A stretch of 64,000 nt of DNA from Undibacterium umbellatum (GCF_014284125.1 NZ_JACOFX010000002.1:62001-126000); one strand, 5' to 3'. Shown: positions 34,945 to 45,506, numbered from the stretch's first letter. Made by a program: numbers and translations. The notes: generated from the sequence alone by a model not told the origin.

Positions 34945-35529
34945 ATGAATCAGACTGTGCGTGAAACTGCTGCAGCAAATCTGGAAGTTGTCAAACCCGA
35001 AAAGGGTGTGCGTCGTACCCGGCTGCGTGAATTTCAGGCGCAGCTGGTAGAGCGCATGCAAGCTGCCCAGCGTGGTGGCTATACGAAACTTAGCCAGTTG
35101 GGCATTATGATAGGACAGGGGCGTTATCTCCTGGATTTGCGTGAATCAGGAGAAATCGTCACTGCCGGTACCCTGACCAGGGTGCCCTTGACGCGCGACT
35201 GGTACATAGGTCTGTCCAATATTCGCGGTAATTTGACTGGTGTCATTGATTTGCCACGTTTTCAGGGCATGGATATCACCAAACAAGATACACAATGCCG
35301 CATTGTTGCATTTGCACCTGGCATGGCGTTCAACAGTGGCTTGCTGGTATCCCAGGTTCTGGGTTTGCGTACGGTTTCAGAAATGGAAGAAATCCCCTTT
35401 GACGACAATCAGCTTGAAAGCAAGGCCTGGTTGAAGAAAAAGTATAGGGATAAAGATGGCAACATCTGGTTTGAACTTAGTCTGGCCACGCTGGTGCAGG
35501 ACCAGGATTTTTTGCAAATAGGTATTTAA
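34945..35529 (+). CDS. pilI: CheW-like coupling protein PilI
   Basis: The 194-residue protein has a CheW domain from about residue 50 (GIMIGQGRYLLDLRESGEIV) with LTRDWYIGLSNIRGNLTGVIDL, the usual coupling core. It links the receptor PilJ to the kinase PilL. It lies 57 bases after pilH and 58 before pilJ. Confidence 0.92.
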   Translation: MNQTVRETAAANLEVVKPEKGVRRTRLREFQAQLVERMQAAQRGGYTKLSQLGIMIGQGRYLLDLRESGEIVTAGTLTRVPLTRDWYIGLSNIRGNLTGVIDLPRFQGMDITKQDTQCRIVAFAPGMAFNSGLLVSQVLGLRTVSEMEEIPFDDNQLESKAWLKKKYRDKDGNIWFELSLATLVQDQDFLQIGI

Positions 35530-35587
35530 GTCAGTATGTGCATACAAGCAGAACTGACAGCTTTTCAATCGTTTAGGAGACTTAGTA

Positions 35588-37927
35588 ATGGCATTTAATC
35601 TACCGTTCTTGTCCAAAGATAAAGAAGATCCGGAAATTGACGGAGCAGAAGTTGCGGCAAGGTCGTTCGGGAATGCTGATTCGATTGAAATTGAAGAAGC
35701 AAACAATGTAAAAATGGTGACTCCTGCAACGCAGGCAGCCGTCAACCCGCCTGCTGCAGCTGAAACTGCCGTGCCCAAGGTTGAGTCTTATGGTGATGCC
35801 ACCTTCATTGGTGATGCGCTGGAGAAGGGGACTGGCATACGCCTGCCCATCATTGGCGGCATGTCGGTTCGTCGTCAGACCAACTTCTTGCTCGGCACCA
35901 TGGCATTTTTCCTGCTGCTGGGCGGTGCTTCCGTTTATCTGAATTCTGAGCATTCGACACTCTTGTCTACCCAGGCGCAGATCGCTGGTGAGGCGCTGAT
36001 GCACTCGCAGCGTATTGGTAAAGCGGCTCCGAATGCGATTCAGGGTAACGTCGAGGCGTTTAAACAGCTCAAGGACAGCCGTTCAGAAATGAACAATGAC
36101 TTGAATATTCTGTTGAACGGCGGTAATTATCAAGGCCGTTCGGTCAAGCGTGCAGACTCTGTACTGGAACCAGCAGTCAAGGAAGCGCAAAAAGCTTGGG
36201 GTAACTCAAACAAGGCCGCTGAAACGATTTTGAACCGTCAGAAAGAATTGACAGGTTTCGGTCAGACCCTGCAAAAAATGAATGCCCTGTCTCCGGTTTT
36301 GCTGGAATTGACAGAACAAATCTCTACCCTGAAAGTACAGGGCGGTGGATCTGCTCGTGAAATTAATGCCGCTGGTCAGCTGGTCATGTTGACCCAGCGT
36401 CTGGGTCGTAGTGCGAATGAATTTCTGACTTCCGAGGGTGTTAATCCAGAAACGGCATTCTTGCTGGGTAAGGACACCAATACTTTCCGTGATCTGGTTG
36501 ACGGCTTCCTCAATGGTAGTGATGTATTGCGCCTGGCTGCCTCGAAAGATGCGGACACCCGCGACAAGCTGGCCGAGTTGCAAAAAACCTTTGCTGAATA
36601 TCAGGTTTGGGTATCCAGCATTCTGGGTAATCTGCAAAACTTTATCGCTGCAAAACAATCTGAACAATTGGTGTTTAACGAGAACGAAGATCTCAAAACA
36701 AAATTGTCCAAATTGCAGAAAACCTATACTGCTGAACAGGATGGTACCAGTATCTACTTCATGTTGATGCTGGGCTCTGCCTTCTTCGCTTTGCTTGCTG
36801 CGGTTGGTATCGGTTTCGTTCAGTTGCAGGAAAGCCGTAACCGCGCCAGGGAAGCGAATGATCGTCGTCTTGAAGCTGCGGCACAAATGATGCAAGCGCA
36901 GAAACAGGAAGAAGAAGCGAAAGCCGCGAACGACCAGAATCAGGCCGCGATTTTGCGCCTGATGAATGAATTGCAAGAGGTTGCGGATGGTGACTTGACA
37001 GTACAGGCAACGGTTTCTGAAGATATCACGGGCGCGATTGCCGACTCGGTTAACTATACGGTGGAAGAGTTGCGGGGTCTGGTAGGTCGTGTTACGGCAA
37101 CTGCAGAACAAGTTACCTCAGCGTCTACACAAGCACAAAATATTTCCAGCGACTTGTTGACTGCGTCTGAACAACAGTCACGCGAGATTTCTGATGCTGG
37201 TCAGGTGGTTCTGACGATGGCGGCTGAAATTACTGACGTTTCCCGTTCTGCGAATGAATCAGCCGAGGTTGCGCGTCAGTCGGTTGCTGCGGCGGAGCAA
37301 GGTGCCCATGCGGTGGAAAACGCCATCAAGGGTATGAACGAGATTCGCGAACAAATCCAGGAAACCTCCAAACGTATTAAACGTCTGGGTGAGTCTTCAC
37401 AAGAGATTGGTGAGATCACTGAACTGATTTCTGATATTACCGAACAAACCAACGTACTGGCGCTGAATGCGGCGATTCAGGCGGCGTCTGCGGGTGAAGC
37501 CGGTCGAGGCTTCTCGGTGGTTGCGGAAGAGGTTCAGCGTTTGGCGGAACGTTCCGCTGAAGCGACCAAGCAGATTGGTGCGCTGGTTCGTACGATTCAA
37601 ACGGATACCCATGACGCGGTTGCCGCGATGGAAAAATCCACTCAGGGTGTGGTTGAGGGAGCAAAACTGTCAGATGCGGCCGGTACGGCGCTGTCTGAAA
37701 TCCGTAGCGTTTCCAACCGTCTGGCGGAACTGATTCAAGGTATCTCGCTGGCGACGGAACAACAAGCTACCTCAGCCAACGGCGTTGCACAAAATATCCA
37801 GCACATTTTGACCATCACCGAACAAACGCAGCATGGTACGCAGCAAACTGCGGTTTCCATTAAAGAATTGTCCATGCTTGCGGAAGAACTCAAGAACTCT
37901 GTGTCACGGTTCCGGGTTGCTGCCTGA
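35588..37927 (+). CDS. pilJ: Pilus chemoreceptor PilJ (methyl-accepting protein)
   Basis: The 779-residue inner-membrane receptor begins with about 95 cytoplasmic residues, then helix 1 (about 98-118, [19 protein letters not shown]), a periplasmic domain with two PilJ-type (NIT-like) helical modules (about 125-385), helix 2 (about 393-416), a HAMP-like and coiled region, and the signalling tip [24 protein letters not shown]. Ends without a CheR-binding pentapeptide. No pilK methyltransferase or chpB methylesterase gene is nearby. Partner of PilI and PilL. In Pseudomonas PilJ senses pilin or phenylacylated ligands; here the ligand is unknown. Confidence 0.93.
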   Translation: MAFNLPFLSKDKEDPEIDGAEVAARSFGNADSIEIEEANNVKMVTPATQAAVNPPAAAETAVPKVESYGDATFIGDALEKGTGIRLPIIGGMSVRRQTNFLLGTMAFFLLLGGASVYLNSEHSTLLSTQAQIAGEALMHSQRIGKAAPNAIQGNVEAFKQLKDSRSEMNNDLNILLNGGNYQGRSVKRADSVLEPAVKEAQKAWGNSNKAAETILNRQKELTGFGQTLQKMNALSPVLLELTEQISTLKVQGGGSAREINAAGQLVMLTQRLGRSANEFLTSEGVNPETAFLLGKDTNTFRDLVDGFLNGSDVLRLAASKDADTRDKLAELQKTFAEYQVWVSSILGNLQNFIAAKQSEQLVFNENEDLKTKLSKLQKTYTAEQDGTSIYFMLMLGSAFFALLAAVGIGFVQLQESRNRAREANDRRLEAAAQMMQAQKQEEEAKAANDQNQAAILRLMNELQEVADGDLTVQATVSEDITGAIADSVNYTVEELRGLVGRVTATAEQVTSASTQAQNISSDLLTASEQQSREISDAGQVVLTMAAEITDVSRSANESAEVARQSVAAAEQGAHAVENAIKGMNEIREQIQETSKRIKRLGESSQEIGEITELISDITEQTNVLALNAAIQAASAGEAGRGFSVVAEEVQRLAERSAEATKQIGALVRTIQTDTHDAVAAMEKSTQGVVEGAKLSDAAGTALSEIRSVSNRLAELIQGISLATEQQATSANGVAQNIQHILTITEQTQHGTQQTAVSIKELSMLAEELKNSVSRFRVAA

Positions 37928-37949
37928 TTTTCACGCCCCGGTTGTGAGA

Positions 37950-38118
37950 GTGGACTGTAACAGTGAAAAGCGAAGTGCCTGCCATGTGCGAGCCGACCAG
38001 GGCGACCTTGCAAATACTCGCGATAGCGTCGCTATCGCTGTGTATAGTTGGAAGCCTGGTTTTGCCCTGGTTTGCCGGGCACATGCCCTTCACGTGCGCC
38101 TTCACTGTTACTGCCCAC
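37950..38118. repeat. Long imperfect hairpin element between pilJ and pilL
   Basis: The two halves are complementary over nearly all of the 169 bases: GTGGACTGTAACAGTGAA at the left matches TTCACTGTTACTGCCCAC at the right with few mismatches. Further inside, CATGTGC, ACCAGGGC and their complements pair too, and the apex is GCGATAGC-GTC-GCTATCGC (38020-38038). It codes for nothing and lies in a co-directional gap, so its RNA could fold into a strong hairpin. It looks like a MITE- or REP-type element. Confidence 0.75.
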
Positions 38119-38144
38119 TAGCTGCAACCCTATCATATTTGCAC

Positions 38145-38168
38145 GGTAATGGACTGCGGTCCATTACC
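38145..38168 (+). repeat. Inverted repeat just upstream of pilL
   Basis: GGTAATGGAC (38145-38154) and GTCCATTACC (38159-38168) are perfect arms around TGCG. It ends 20 bases before the pilL ATG and 9 bases before its ribosome binding site (GCGGAG). No T run follows. It may influence translation or RNA stability of pilL. Confidence 0.6.
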
Positions 38169-38188
38169 CTTGAGTTTGCGGAGTACGC

Positions 38189-41100
38189 ATGACATCCGAT
38201 TTTTCAAAATCGCCAGATCTTCCACAGGAGCAGTTCGACATCGGGCCGCTATCCTGGGTGATGGGAGAAGTGCGGGAAGCAATCACGAACGCCGGCAAAA
38301 TGCTGACCGACGCACTTGCCCAAGACACTGAAACCCGCCCCACCACTTTACTACATGCAAAAAGCTATCTGCATCAAGCCCATGGTGCCTTGCAGATTGT
38401 TGATATCGATGGCGTATCCATCGTTACAGAAACCATAGAAGAATTGCTTGAGCGCTTGCAAAGCGGGCAGCTTGAGATGACACAAGCCAATGTAGAAGTC
38501 ATCGTCGATGCCTTCCATGCTGTCTTGCGTTATCTGGAAGACTTACTCTCAGGAGCGCCGCACCAGCCAGTGCGTCTGTTCCCGTACTACCGCGCTTTGC
38601 TGGAATTAAAGGGTGCCGAGCGTATCCATCCAGCCGATTTGTTTTTCCCCTCTTTATCAGCCAAAGAGCAGATACCTGAACTGGCTGTCAGCAGCAAGGC
38701 TGTGGCTGTCAGTTACACAGGCTTGCGTCAGCGTTTTGAAAAACTTTTGCTGACCGTCCTGACCAGCAAGGACAAGGATCAGCAAAAACTGGCTACCCAG
38801 TCCATGCATGATTTGATCGCTGAAATCGAAAACGGTCAAACCAATTCCCAGGCCAAGGCTTTCTGGGTTGTGATGCGTGCATTTGTTGAGGCGGTTGGCC
38901 ATGGTGCCATCGACAACCAGCAATATGTGAAACAAATTTTTGGCCGCATCAATCTGCAAATCCGTCGTCTGGTAGAAGGTGTCAGCACCATTCCTGAACG
39001 CCTCTTGCGCGATGCCCTGTTTTTCCTGGCCCAGGTTGAATCACCATCCCCATTTGTCACGCGGGTACGCAAGGCTTATCAGCTTGATGACAAAGTGCCC
39101 GTTGATTACGACAAAAAGAATTATGGCCAGATTACAGCTGGTGCGCTGACAGCTGCGAAGGAGCAATTGTCTGCAGTGAAAAATTTTTGGGGCAGAATCG
39201 CCAATGGCGAAACTGGCCTGGCAGAAAAGTTTTCGCAAAAAATGACCGACCTGGCCGATACTGGCGCAGGTTTGAATGCGCCAGCATTGGCAAAACTCTT
39301 GCGCGAATTGAATGGGATTGCGCGCCATGTCGCTCATTCCCCTGATGGCAGTAAGCTGGGCATAGAACTGGCGACCAGCCTGTTGTTTGTCGAGCATGCG
39401 CTTGATCATGTAACACGTTTGCCGGCCAATTTTGCAGACCGGGCAGAAGAGATTACTACGCGTTTGTTGTCTGTGGTTTCCGGTGAAACTCCGCAAACAC
39501 AGGCGAGTTGGATGGGTGAGATTTCCCGCGAAGCGCAACAACGTCAGACTATGGGCGTTCTGGTAGGCGAGATGCAGTCCAGTCTGCGCCATATAGAAAA
39601 AGTGCTGGATGAATATTTCCGCAATCCGGCCGATAAAGAAACCCTGAAACCTATCGATGGCAATCTGCACCAGATCGGCGGCGCACTAGCCATGTTGGAT
39701 CAGGATGATGCCCTGCTGGCAGTTGATCATACGCGTCAGATGATTAGCAAATTCTCGGCAGAAGATGCAGCAGACCCGGTGGCTCAGGCTGCAGCGCATG
39801 AAAATGTCGCGCAAAACATCGGTGCCTTGTCTTTCTTTATCGAGACTTTGCAATCCCAGCCTGAGACGGCAAAAAAGAAATTTAATTTTGATCAGGAAGC
39901 GGGCTTGTTCCGTTCCAACTTGCTGGAAGCACAGGCGAGCAAGGAATTATTGCCTAGCGCCGACATACTTTTGCCTGGTGAAGAGGCACATGGCCAGGAG
40001 ACCAAGGTCGCAGTCTTGAAAACTGCCGAGCAGGAACTGGCGCAGCAGCAGCAGGAGTCTGCCCGTCTGGCCGCCTCTCTGGCAGAAACACCACATGATG
40101 CAGGCTTGCAGGCGCAACTGAAGAGTTCGCTGGAGTCCGAACGTTCAGTGGCTATACTGCTGGATGACACTGCCGCATCAGATCGCGCCAAATCTGCCAT
40201 TGATATGCTAGGCAAAACCGATCAGTCAGGAACTTCAGAAGCTTTGCAGGATATCGTTACTGCAGCAGCCGAACCTGTTGTAGCAACTGCGCAGGCTCAG
40301 GATATTCCTGTTGGTGATGATGCCATTGATGCAGAATTGCTGGAAATATTCCTCATGGAAGCTGACGAAGTGCTGGCTTATGTCCAGACTACTTTGCCAC
40401 TGTCCAGAAAAGATACCAATAACCAGGAATACCTGACCAGCTTGCGTCGGTCCTTCCATACCCTTAAAGGTAGTGGTCGCATGGTTGGCCTGATGGTATT
40501 TGGCGAAGCTGCCTGGAGCATAGAGCAAGTCATGAACCTGTGGCTGTCTGACTCTCGTAGCGGTGATGAAAACCTGTATGCCCTGCTGGACCGTACTGCC
40601 CGCGAGATGGTTGAGTGGGTAGAGGAATTAAAACTAAGCGGCGTCTCGCCACGCACTGGCAAAGCGATTATCGCTGCCGCAGAACGTGTCAAATCAGGTC
40701 TCGATTATCAGGATATTCCAGAAGTTGTTGAAGTCGCTGAGCTTGCAATAGCGTCCACAACACCAGAACCAGAAGTGCTGACTGAACCAGTTGCAGAAGA
40801 AAATTACGCAGCAGCATTGCCTGAAGAAGTTGAAATTGAAGCACTGGCTATTCCTGAGATTGAAGTGGCTGCGCCAACAATTGAGCATGCCCCGGTCGAA
40901 CTGGAAGCGTTTGAATTTACGCCAGTTGAACTTGTGCCTGAGCCCGAAACGGCATCTGCAGTACCGGCAGTGAGTGAGACGATTACCTCTTCGGCTGAAG
41001 AGACTGCGGATGCATTGCCTGAATTGACGCTGGATACACCTGTCAAGATTGAAGAAATCTCCCTGCCTGTTGAGCGCGCGCTTGAAGTGGCCGTCGCATT

Positions 41101-44100
41101 GGAAGATATGCCAGCTCAGGAAGCTGAAGGCCTGGTGGCAGATTTGCCGTTTGAATTGACGCTGGATGAAACGGCAGTGGTAGAAACTGTGGCTGCAGAC
41201 CTGCCAGAAGCTGCTTTACCTGTCGCGGAACTTGCAGAAGAACTTGCTCACATCGATTTACCAACAGAAACCGCCGACCTGCTTGCTGCAAGCGTCGAGT
41301 CTGTAGACGAAGTACCTGAAGTAGTCTTGCCGCTGGAGATTGCTGCCAACGAAGAAATTGCTAAAGTGCACGAAGTTGCAGAGTCAGCAACTGCAAAAAT
41401 TATCGATTTCCCTGATTTGTCTGCACCATCGCCTAGCGTGGATGACAATATCAAGCGCATTGGTGATATAGAAATCAGTCTGCCTCTGTACTCCATTTAC
41501 ATGGCAGAAACGGATGAGATCGTCCGTTTCCTAGTGCAAGATTTTGCAGAATGGAGACACGAACCAGATCGCCATGTTTCCACGCATGCCATCCACGCCA
41601 GCCATTCATTGGCGGGAAGTTCAGCGACAGTCGGCCTAAAGCCGCTGCAAGAACTTGCGCACAGTCTGGAATTCGTCTTGCAGAGACTGGAACGTCATCC
41701 AGTAAGTTTGCTGGAATCTGAGTACGATGTGCTCGACCGTTCGCTCGATTCGGCCAAGCGCATGCTGCAAAAATTTGCCTTGTCAGAAATGGCAGCGCCG
41801 GCACCAGAAGAAATCCGCCAGCTCGAACACTTGTTGCAAGTCGTCATCGAGCGTTCCAATGCAGGGGCTGATGAAGAATTCATTACTTCAACCAACGAGA
41901 AACTCGACCTGGTCGCCTTGTCTGAGGATTTGCCTCATGTCGATGCACTGGTAGAAGAAACACTGACTGCAGATTTGTCACTCGGTTTGCCAGCTATCGA
42001 AGACAACGAACCTGAGGTCGCGTTACCAATCGAAGACTTGCCAGTACTTGCTGAAGCTGTGCCTGAACCAGATTTCAATCTCGAACATGCAGAAATGCTG
42101 GAAGCCCTGCCTGTCGTTGAAGAGGAACTGGTCGCTGATTTGCCAGCAGAGACAGTCAGCGCAGAAATCTTGCCTGAACTTGACGCACTGGCGACGATAC
42201 ACGCAGAAGCTTTACCAGAACCAGACGCGCCAGTTGAAACCATTGTTGATCGCATGAGTACCATCATGACGGACGCAATGGATGATATCCACGATGTCCT
42301 GCCATTGGATGTAAGTGCTTTAGAACCTGTGGCATTGCCTGAGTTGGAAGCTGAGTCTGTAGTTGAGTCTGCGCCAGTCATTGAACCCGTATCCGTGACA
42401 GAACCTGTGGCACTGGAAGCTGTTCAGCCTGAGCCAGAAGCCGAACCAGAAGTCGTTACTGCGGAAGCACAGCCAGCCGCAGCCGAATATGTGGCTCCAA
42501 CAAGTGATGGCACCGTACAGATCCGTGATGATCTGGATATGGACTTGTTACCTGTCTTCATAGAAGAAGGTAATGACTTGCTACCTATGGTTGGCCAATT
42601 GCTGCGTACCTGGCAAGAAAAGCCGGACGACATGGCAGCACCGCAAGCCATCGCCCGTATCATGCATACCATCAAGGGAAGTGCCCGTATGGCGGGTGCC
42701 ATGGGCCTGGGTCAGCACATCCATGACATGGAATCACGCATCGAAACCTTGATGCATGGCGGTAGCGCAGTGCGCGCTTCCCTGCTGGATGATTTGCTGG
42801 CACGTCACGATCACAGCATGCACATGTTTGACCGCTTGCTGCATCCGGAAGCGTATGCAGCACCTGTACAGGCGGATGCCCCACTGACTACAGCGCAAGA
42901 GCTGGATCAGTTCCAGGAGCAAATGGCCGCCAGCAATACCGATGCGCCAGTCGTTATCAATGAATTGGTGAATCTGACGCCTGTTGTGCCTGTGATGACA
43001 CGTGCAACACCGTCGACAGCTGTGGCTGCGCCGGTAAATACGCCGGTGGGTGCAAATACTCCAGTTCCACTGGTGCGTGTACGTGCCGATATTCTTGACC
43101 GTCTGGTTAACCAGGCTGGTGAAGTTTCCATCTCGCGTTCACGTCTGGAAAATGAAGTCAGCACCTTGCGCTCATCTCTCAGTGAATTGACTGAGAACGT
43201 CAACCGTCTGCGCGATCAGTTGCGTGAAGTCGAGATTCAGGCAGAAACGCAGATCACCTCACGCATGGCGCATTCTGGTGACCGTGAATTTGATCCGCTG
43301 GAATTTGACCGCTTTACCCGCTTGCAAGAATTGACGCGCATGATGGCCGAAAGTGTCAGCGACGTGGCCACCGTACAAACCAACTTGACCCGTACTATCG
43401 ATGGTGCATCGAATGACTTGCTGGTACAAGCACGTTTGACACGTGACTTGCAACAGGATTTGATGCGCGTGCGTATGATTCCTTTCGCCAGCATTTCCGA
43501 GCGTCTGTATCGCGTGACTCGTCAGACTTCCAAAGAAGTCGATAAGCGCGTCAACCTGGATATACGCGGTGCAACGGTAGAGATGGATAGGGGCGTTTTG
43601 GAAAAAATGGCCGGTCCATTCGAACACTTGCTGCGTAACGCGATTGTTCACGGTATTGAGAGCCGTGAAAACAGGCGTAATCAAGGTAAAGAAGAAACTG
43701 GTGAATTGCTGATTGAAATCCGACAGGAAGGTAATGAAGTTGTGATCCGCTTCAGCGATGATGGCCAGGGCCTGAACCTGACCCGCATCCGCGAAAAAGC
43801 GCTGTCTGTTGGCTTGATTACCAATGAAGACACGCCTGGTGATGTGGAAACAGCCAACATGATTTTCGAACCTGGCTTCTCGACAGCCACTGAAATTACC
43901 GAACTCGCCGGTCGCGGCGTCGGTATGGACGTGGTTCGCTCTGAAGCAGCATCGCTGGGTGGCCGTGTTGAAGTCATCAGCAATGAAGGTAAGGGCGCTG
44001 AATTTACCATCCGCCTGCCTTTGACGCTGGCTGTCACGCAGGTCGTATTGCTGAGCTCTGGTGGCCGTACTTTTGCCGTACCTTCCGTTCTGGTCGAGCA

Positions 44101-44947
44101 AGTGCAGCAACTGAAATCGAATGCCCTGGCAAATGCCTACAACGATGGCGCAGTCATGTGGCAAGGTCAGCGTGTGACTTTGTACTATCTGTCCTCCATG
44201 CTGGGTCAGGACGATGCCACTCCGATGACACAGCAATACAGCCCGCTCCTGATCATGAAGAGCGGTGGCGAGCGTGTCGCGATTCACGTCGATGACGTTC
44301 TGGGTAACCGCGAGGTGGTTGTTAAAAACATCGGCCCGCAACTGGCACGTATGACAGGTATAGCTGGCGCGACCGTACTCGGTTCCGGTGAAATCGTTCT
44401 GATTCTGAATCCGGTACCGCTGGCACAACGCATGGAGCATGAACATGCGCGCCTGCAACAACTGGGTACAGAGGCAATTCCTGATATGGGTGCCGTCGCC
44501 AACCTGCAAAGTGCGACAGAGGTGGCTGAAGTGAAAACCCAGCCTGTGCAAGGGCTGCGTACCCAGCATACTGTCATGGTGGTGGATGATTCTCTGACCG
44601 TGCGTCGCGTAACCCAGCGTTTGCTGACACGCGAAGGCTTCCAGGTCATTCTGGCAAAAGACGGTATTGATGCGCTGGAACAATTGCAGTCAGTGACACC
44701 GGACGTGATGCTGGTTGATATTGAAATGCCACGCATGGATGGTTTCGATCTGACGCGTAACGTACGCAGTGATTCACGTACCAGTCATATCCCTATCATC
44801 ATGATCACTTCGCGTACTGCGGATAAGCATAGGAACTATGCGAAAGAACTCGGTGTCAATGAGTACTTCGGTAAGCCTTATCGCGAAGATGATCTGTTGG
44901 GGGCGATTATGGGGTTTGTGGGTAAGGATGCGGCGGTGATAGTGTAA
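38189..44947 (+). CDS. pilL: Hybrid chemosensory histidine kinase PilL/ChpA
   Basis: This 2252-residue kinase is the centre of the pilus chemosensory pathway. Three canonical phosphotransfer (Hpt) domains carry His757 (HTLKGSGR), His1139 (HSLAGSS) and His1493 (HTIKGSAR). Two further Hpt-like regions near His62/His65 (HQAHGAL) and His494 (HQIGGAL) are degenerate. Acidic Glu/Pro/Ala-rich linkers lie between them. After about residue 1620 come the dimerisation helices (ILDRLVNQAGEVSISRSRLE), the ATPase domain (HLLRNAIVHGIE, FSDDGQG), a CheW-like domain, and a C-terminal receiver with Asp2177 (VDIEMPRMDG). Pseudomonas ChpA is similar but somewhat longer. A terminator follows. Confidence 0.94.
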   Translation: MTSDFSKSPDLPQEQFDIGPLSWVMGEVREAITNAGKMLTDALAQDTETRPTTLLHAKSYLHQAHGALQIVDIDGVSIVTETIEELLERLQSGQLEMTQANVEVIVDAFHAVLRYLEDLLSGAPHQPVRLFPYYRALLELKGAERIHPADLFFPSLSAKEQIPELAVSSKAVAVSYTGLRQRFEKLLLTVLTSKDKDQQKLATQSMHDLIAEIENGQTNSQAKAFWVVMRAFVEAVGHGAIDNQQYVKQIFGRINLQIRRLVEGVSTIPERLLRDALFFLAQVESPSPFVTRVRKAYQLDDKVPVDYDKKNYGQITAGALTAAKEQLSAVKNFWGRIANGETGLAEKFSQKMTDLADTGAGLNAPALAKLLRELNGIARHVAHSPDGSKLGIELATSLLFVEHALDHVTRLPANFADRAEEITTRLLSVVSGETPQTQASWMGEISREAQQRQTMGVLVGEMQSSLRHIEKVLDEYFRNPADKETLKPIDGNLHQIGGALAMLDQDDALLAVDHTRQMISKFSAEDAADPVAQAAAHENVAQNIGALSFFIETLQSQPETAKKKFNFDQEAGLFRSNLLEAQASKELLPSADILLPGEEAHGQETKVAVLKTAEQELAQQQQESARLAASLAETPHDAGLQAQLKSSLESERSVAILLDDTAASDRAKSAIDMLGKTDQSGTSEALQDIVTAAAEPVVATAQAQDIPVGDDAIDAELLEIFLMEADEVLAYVQTTLPLSRKDTNNQEYLTSLRRSFHTLKGSGRMVGLMVFGEAAWSIEQVMNLWLSDSRSGDENLYALLDRTAREMVEWVEELKLSGVSPRTGKAIIAAAERVKSGLDYQDIPEVVEVAELAIASTTPEPEVLTEPVAEENYAAALPEEVEIEALAIPEIEVAAPTIEHAPVELEAFEFTPVELVPEPETASAVPAVSETITSSAEETADALPELTLDTPVKIEEISLPVERALEVAVALEDMPAQEAEGLVADLPFELTLDETAVVETVAADLPEAALPVAELAEELAHIDLPTETADLLAASVESVDEVPEVVLPLEIAANEEIAKVHEVAESATAKIIDFPDLSAPSPSVDDNIKRIGDIEISLPLYSIYMAETDEIVRFLVQDFAEWRHEPDRHVSTHAIHASHSLAGSSATVGLKPLQELAHSLEFVLQRLERHPVSLLESEYDVLDRSLDSAKRMLQKFALSEMAAPAPEEIRQLEHLLQVVIERSNAGADEEFITSTNEKLDLVALSEDLPHVDALVEETLTADLSLGLPAIEDNEPEVALPIEDLPVLAEAVPEPDFNLEHAEMLEALPVVEEELVADLPAETVSAEILPELDALATIHAEALPEPDAPVETIVDRMSTIMTDAMDDIHDVLPLDVSALEPVALPELEAESVVESAPVIEPVSVTEPVALEAVQPEPEAEPEVVTAEAQPAAAEYVAPTSDGTVQIRDDLDMDLLPVFIEEGNDLLPMVGQLLRTWQEKPDDMAAPQAIARIMHTIKGSARMAGAMGLGQHIHDMESRIETLMHGGSAVRASLLDDLLARHDHSMHMFDRLLHPEAYAAPVQADAPLTTAQELDQFQEQMAASNTDAPVVINELVNLTPVVPVMTRATPSTAVAAPVNTPVGANTPVPLVRVRADILDRLVNQAGEVSISRSRLENEVSTLRSSLSELTENVNRLRDQLREVEIQAETQITSRMAHSGDREFDPLEFDRFTRLQELTRMMAESVSDVATVQTNLTRTIDGASNDLLVQARLTRDLQQDLMRVRMIPFASISERLYRVTRQTSKEVDKRVNLDIRGATVEMDRGVLEKMAGPFEHLLRNAIVHGIESRENRRNQGKEETGELLIEIRQEGNEVVIRFSDDGQGLNLTRIREKALSVGLITNEDTPGDVETANMIFEPGFSTATEITELAGRGVGMDVVRSEAASLGGRVEVISNEGKGAEFTIRLPLTLAVTQVVLLSSGGRTFAVPSVLVEQVQQLKSNALANAYNDGAVMWQGQRVTLYYLSSMLGQDDATPMTQQYSPLLIMKSGGERVAIHVDDVLGNREVVVKNIGPQLARMTGIAGATVLGSGEIVLILNPVPLAQRMEHEHARLQQLGTEAIPDMGAVANLQSATEVAEVKTQPVQGLRTQHTVMVVDDSLTVRRVTQRLLTREGFQVILAKDGIDALEQLQSVTPDVMLVDIEMPRMDGFDLTRNVRSDSRTSHIPIIMITSRTADKHRNYAKELGVNEYFGKPYREDDLLGAIMGFVGKDAAVIV

Positions 44948-44971
44948 GTAGGCTGTAGATTTTAGTTAGTC

Positions 44972-45002
44972 AAAAAAGCAGAGAGTGATCTCTGCTTTTT
45001 TT
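44972..45002. terminator. Terminator of the pil chemosensory operon
   Basis: Arms AAAAAAGCAGAGA (44972-44984) and TCTCTGCTTTTTT (44989-45001) flank the tetraloop GTGA. It lies 25 bases after the pilL stop codon. Confidence 0.85.
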
Positions 45003-45073
45003 GTTTTTGTGCACTAGTATTTTATACGGCTTGTAACCCCTGGTGATTGAATTGCCGTGAGCTAAAAGTCGTC

Positions 45074-45380
45074 ATTCCAGCGTGCTTTTGGCTGGAATCC
45101 ACCGGGCTGGCGCTCCAGTGGCGTTTGCAGCATGCCGTACTGTGCTATACAGGCCTACATTTTCAATGCCAACATTTGGTGAATTACAATCGCAGGCCGG
45201 TGGTAGACCGGCGGCTACTTACCTTTTTGCTTCGCCAAAAAGGTAAGCCAAAAAGGCGACCCAGGCGTAGCCGCCCCTTCGGGGTTCCCATTTGTGCAGT
45301 ACAAAAAATGGGAAGATCCGAAACTCGCTCCGCTCAAACAGCGGCTCTTCTTAATCCATTTTCTGTACTGCACAAATGGC
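45074..45380. repeat. Composite inverted-repeat block
   Basis: Several nested inverted repeats follow one another: ATTCCAGC/GCTGGAAT (45074-45098); CTTACCTTTTT/AAAAAGGTAAG (about 45217-45247); and perfect 16-base arms CCATTTGTGCAGTACA (45288-45303) and its complement (45364-45379), which enclose a smaller AAAATGG.../CCATTTT stem. I remember such sequences as dispersed repeats in Oxalobacteraceae genomes, but cannot confirm copy number here. Confidence 0.65.
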
Positions 45381-45506
45381 GTCTACACATGGGAACTGCA
45401 GAAGTCAAAAGCAACTTCAAAATCAAAATCAACGGCACCGTCAAAACCAACGTCAAAACCACATCAACACATTGCTATCAGCTCCGGTTTATCAAACCTT
45501 CAAGCG

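Larger units (their letters stand above)
44948..45506. other. Intergenic region with composite repeats
   Basis: No reliable gene is seen in these 559 bases between pilL and the photolyase gene (read on the opposite strand). They contain a terminator (44972-45001) and a composite inverted-repeat block (45074-45380). The long open frame starting at 45047 has no family features and is antisense to the photolyase at its end. Confidence 0.6.

Noticed and set aside
36206..37111. 301-codon minus-strand frame inside pilJ
   Set aside because: Antisense to the PilJ coding sequence; composition is not protein-like.
43259..44683. 474-codon minus-strand frame inside pilL
   Set aside because: Fully antisense to the conserved kinase domains of PilL; no recognisable domain.
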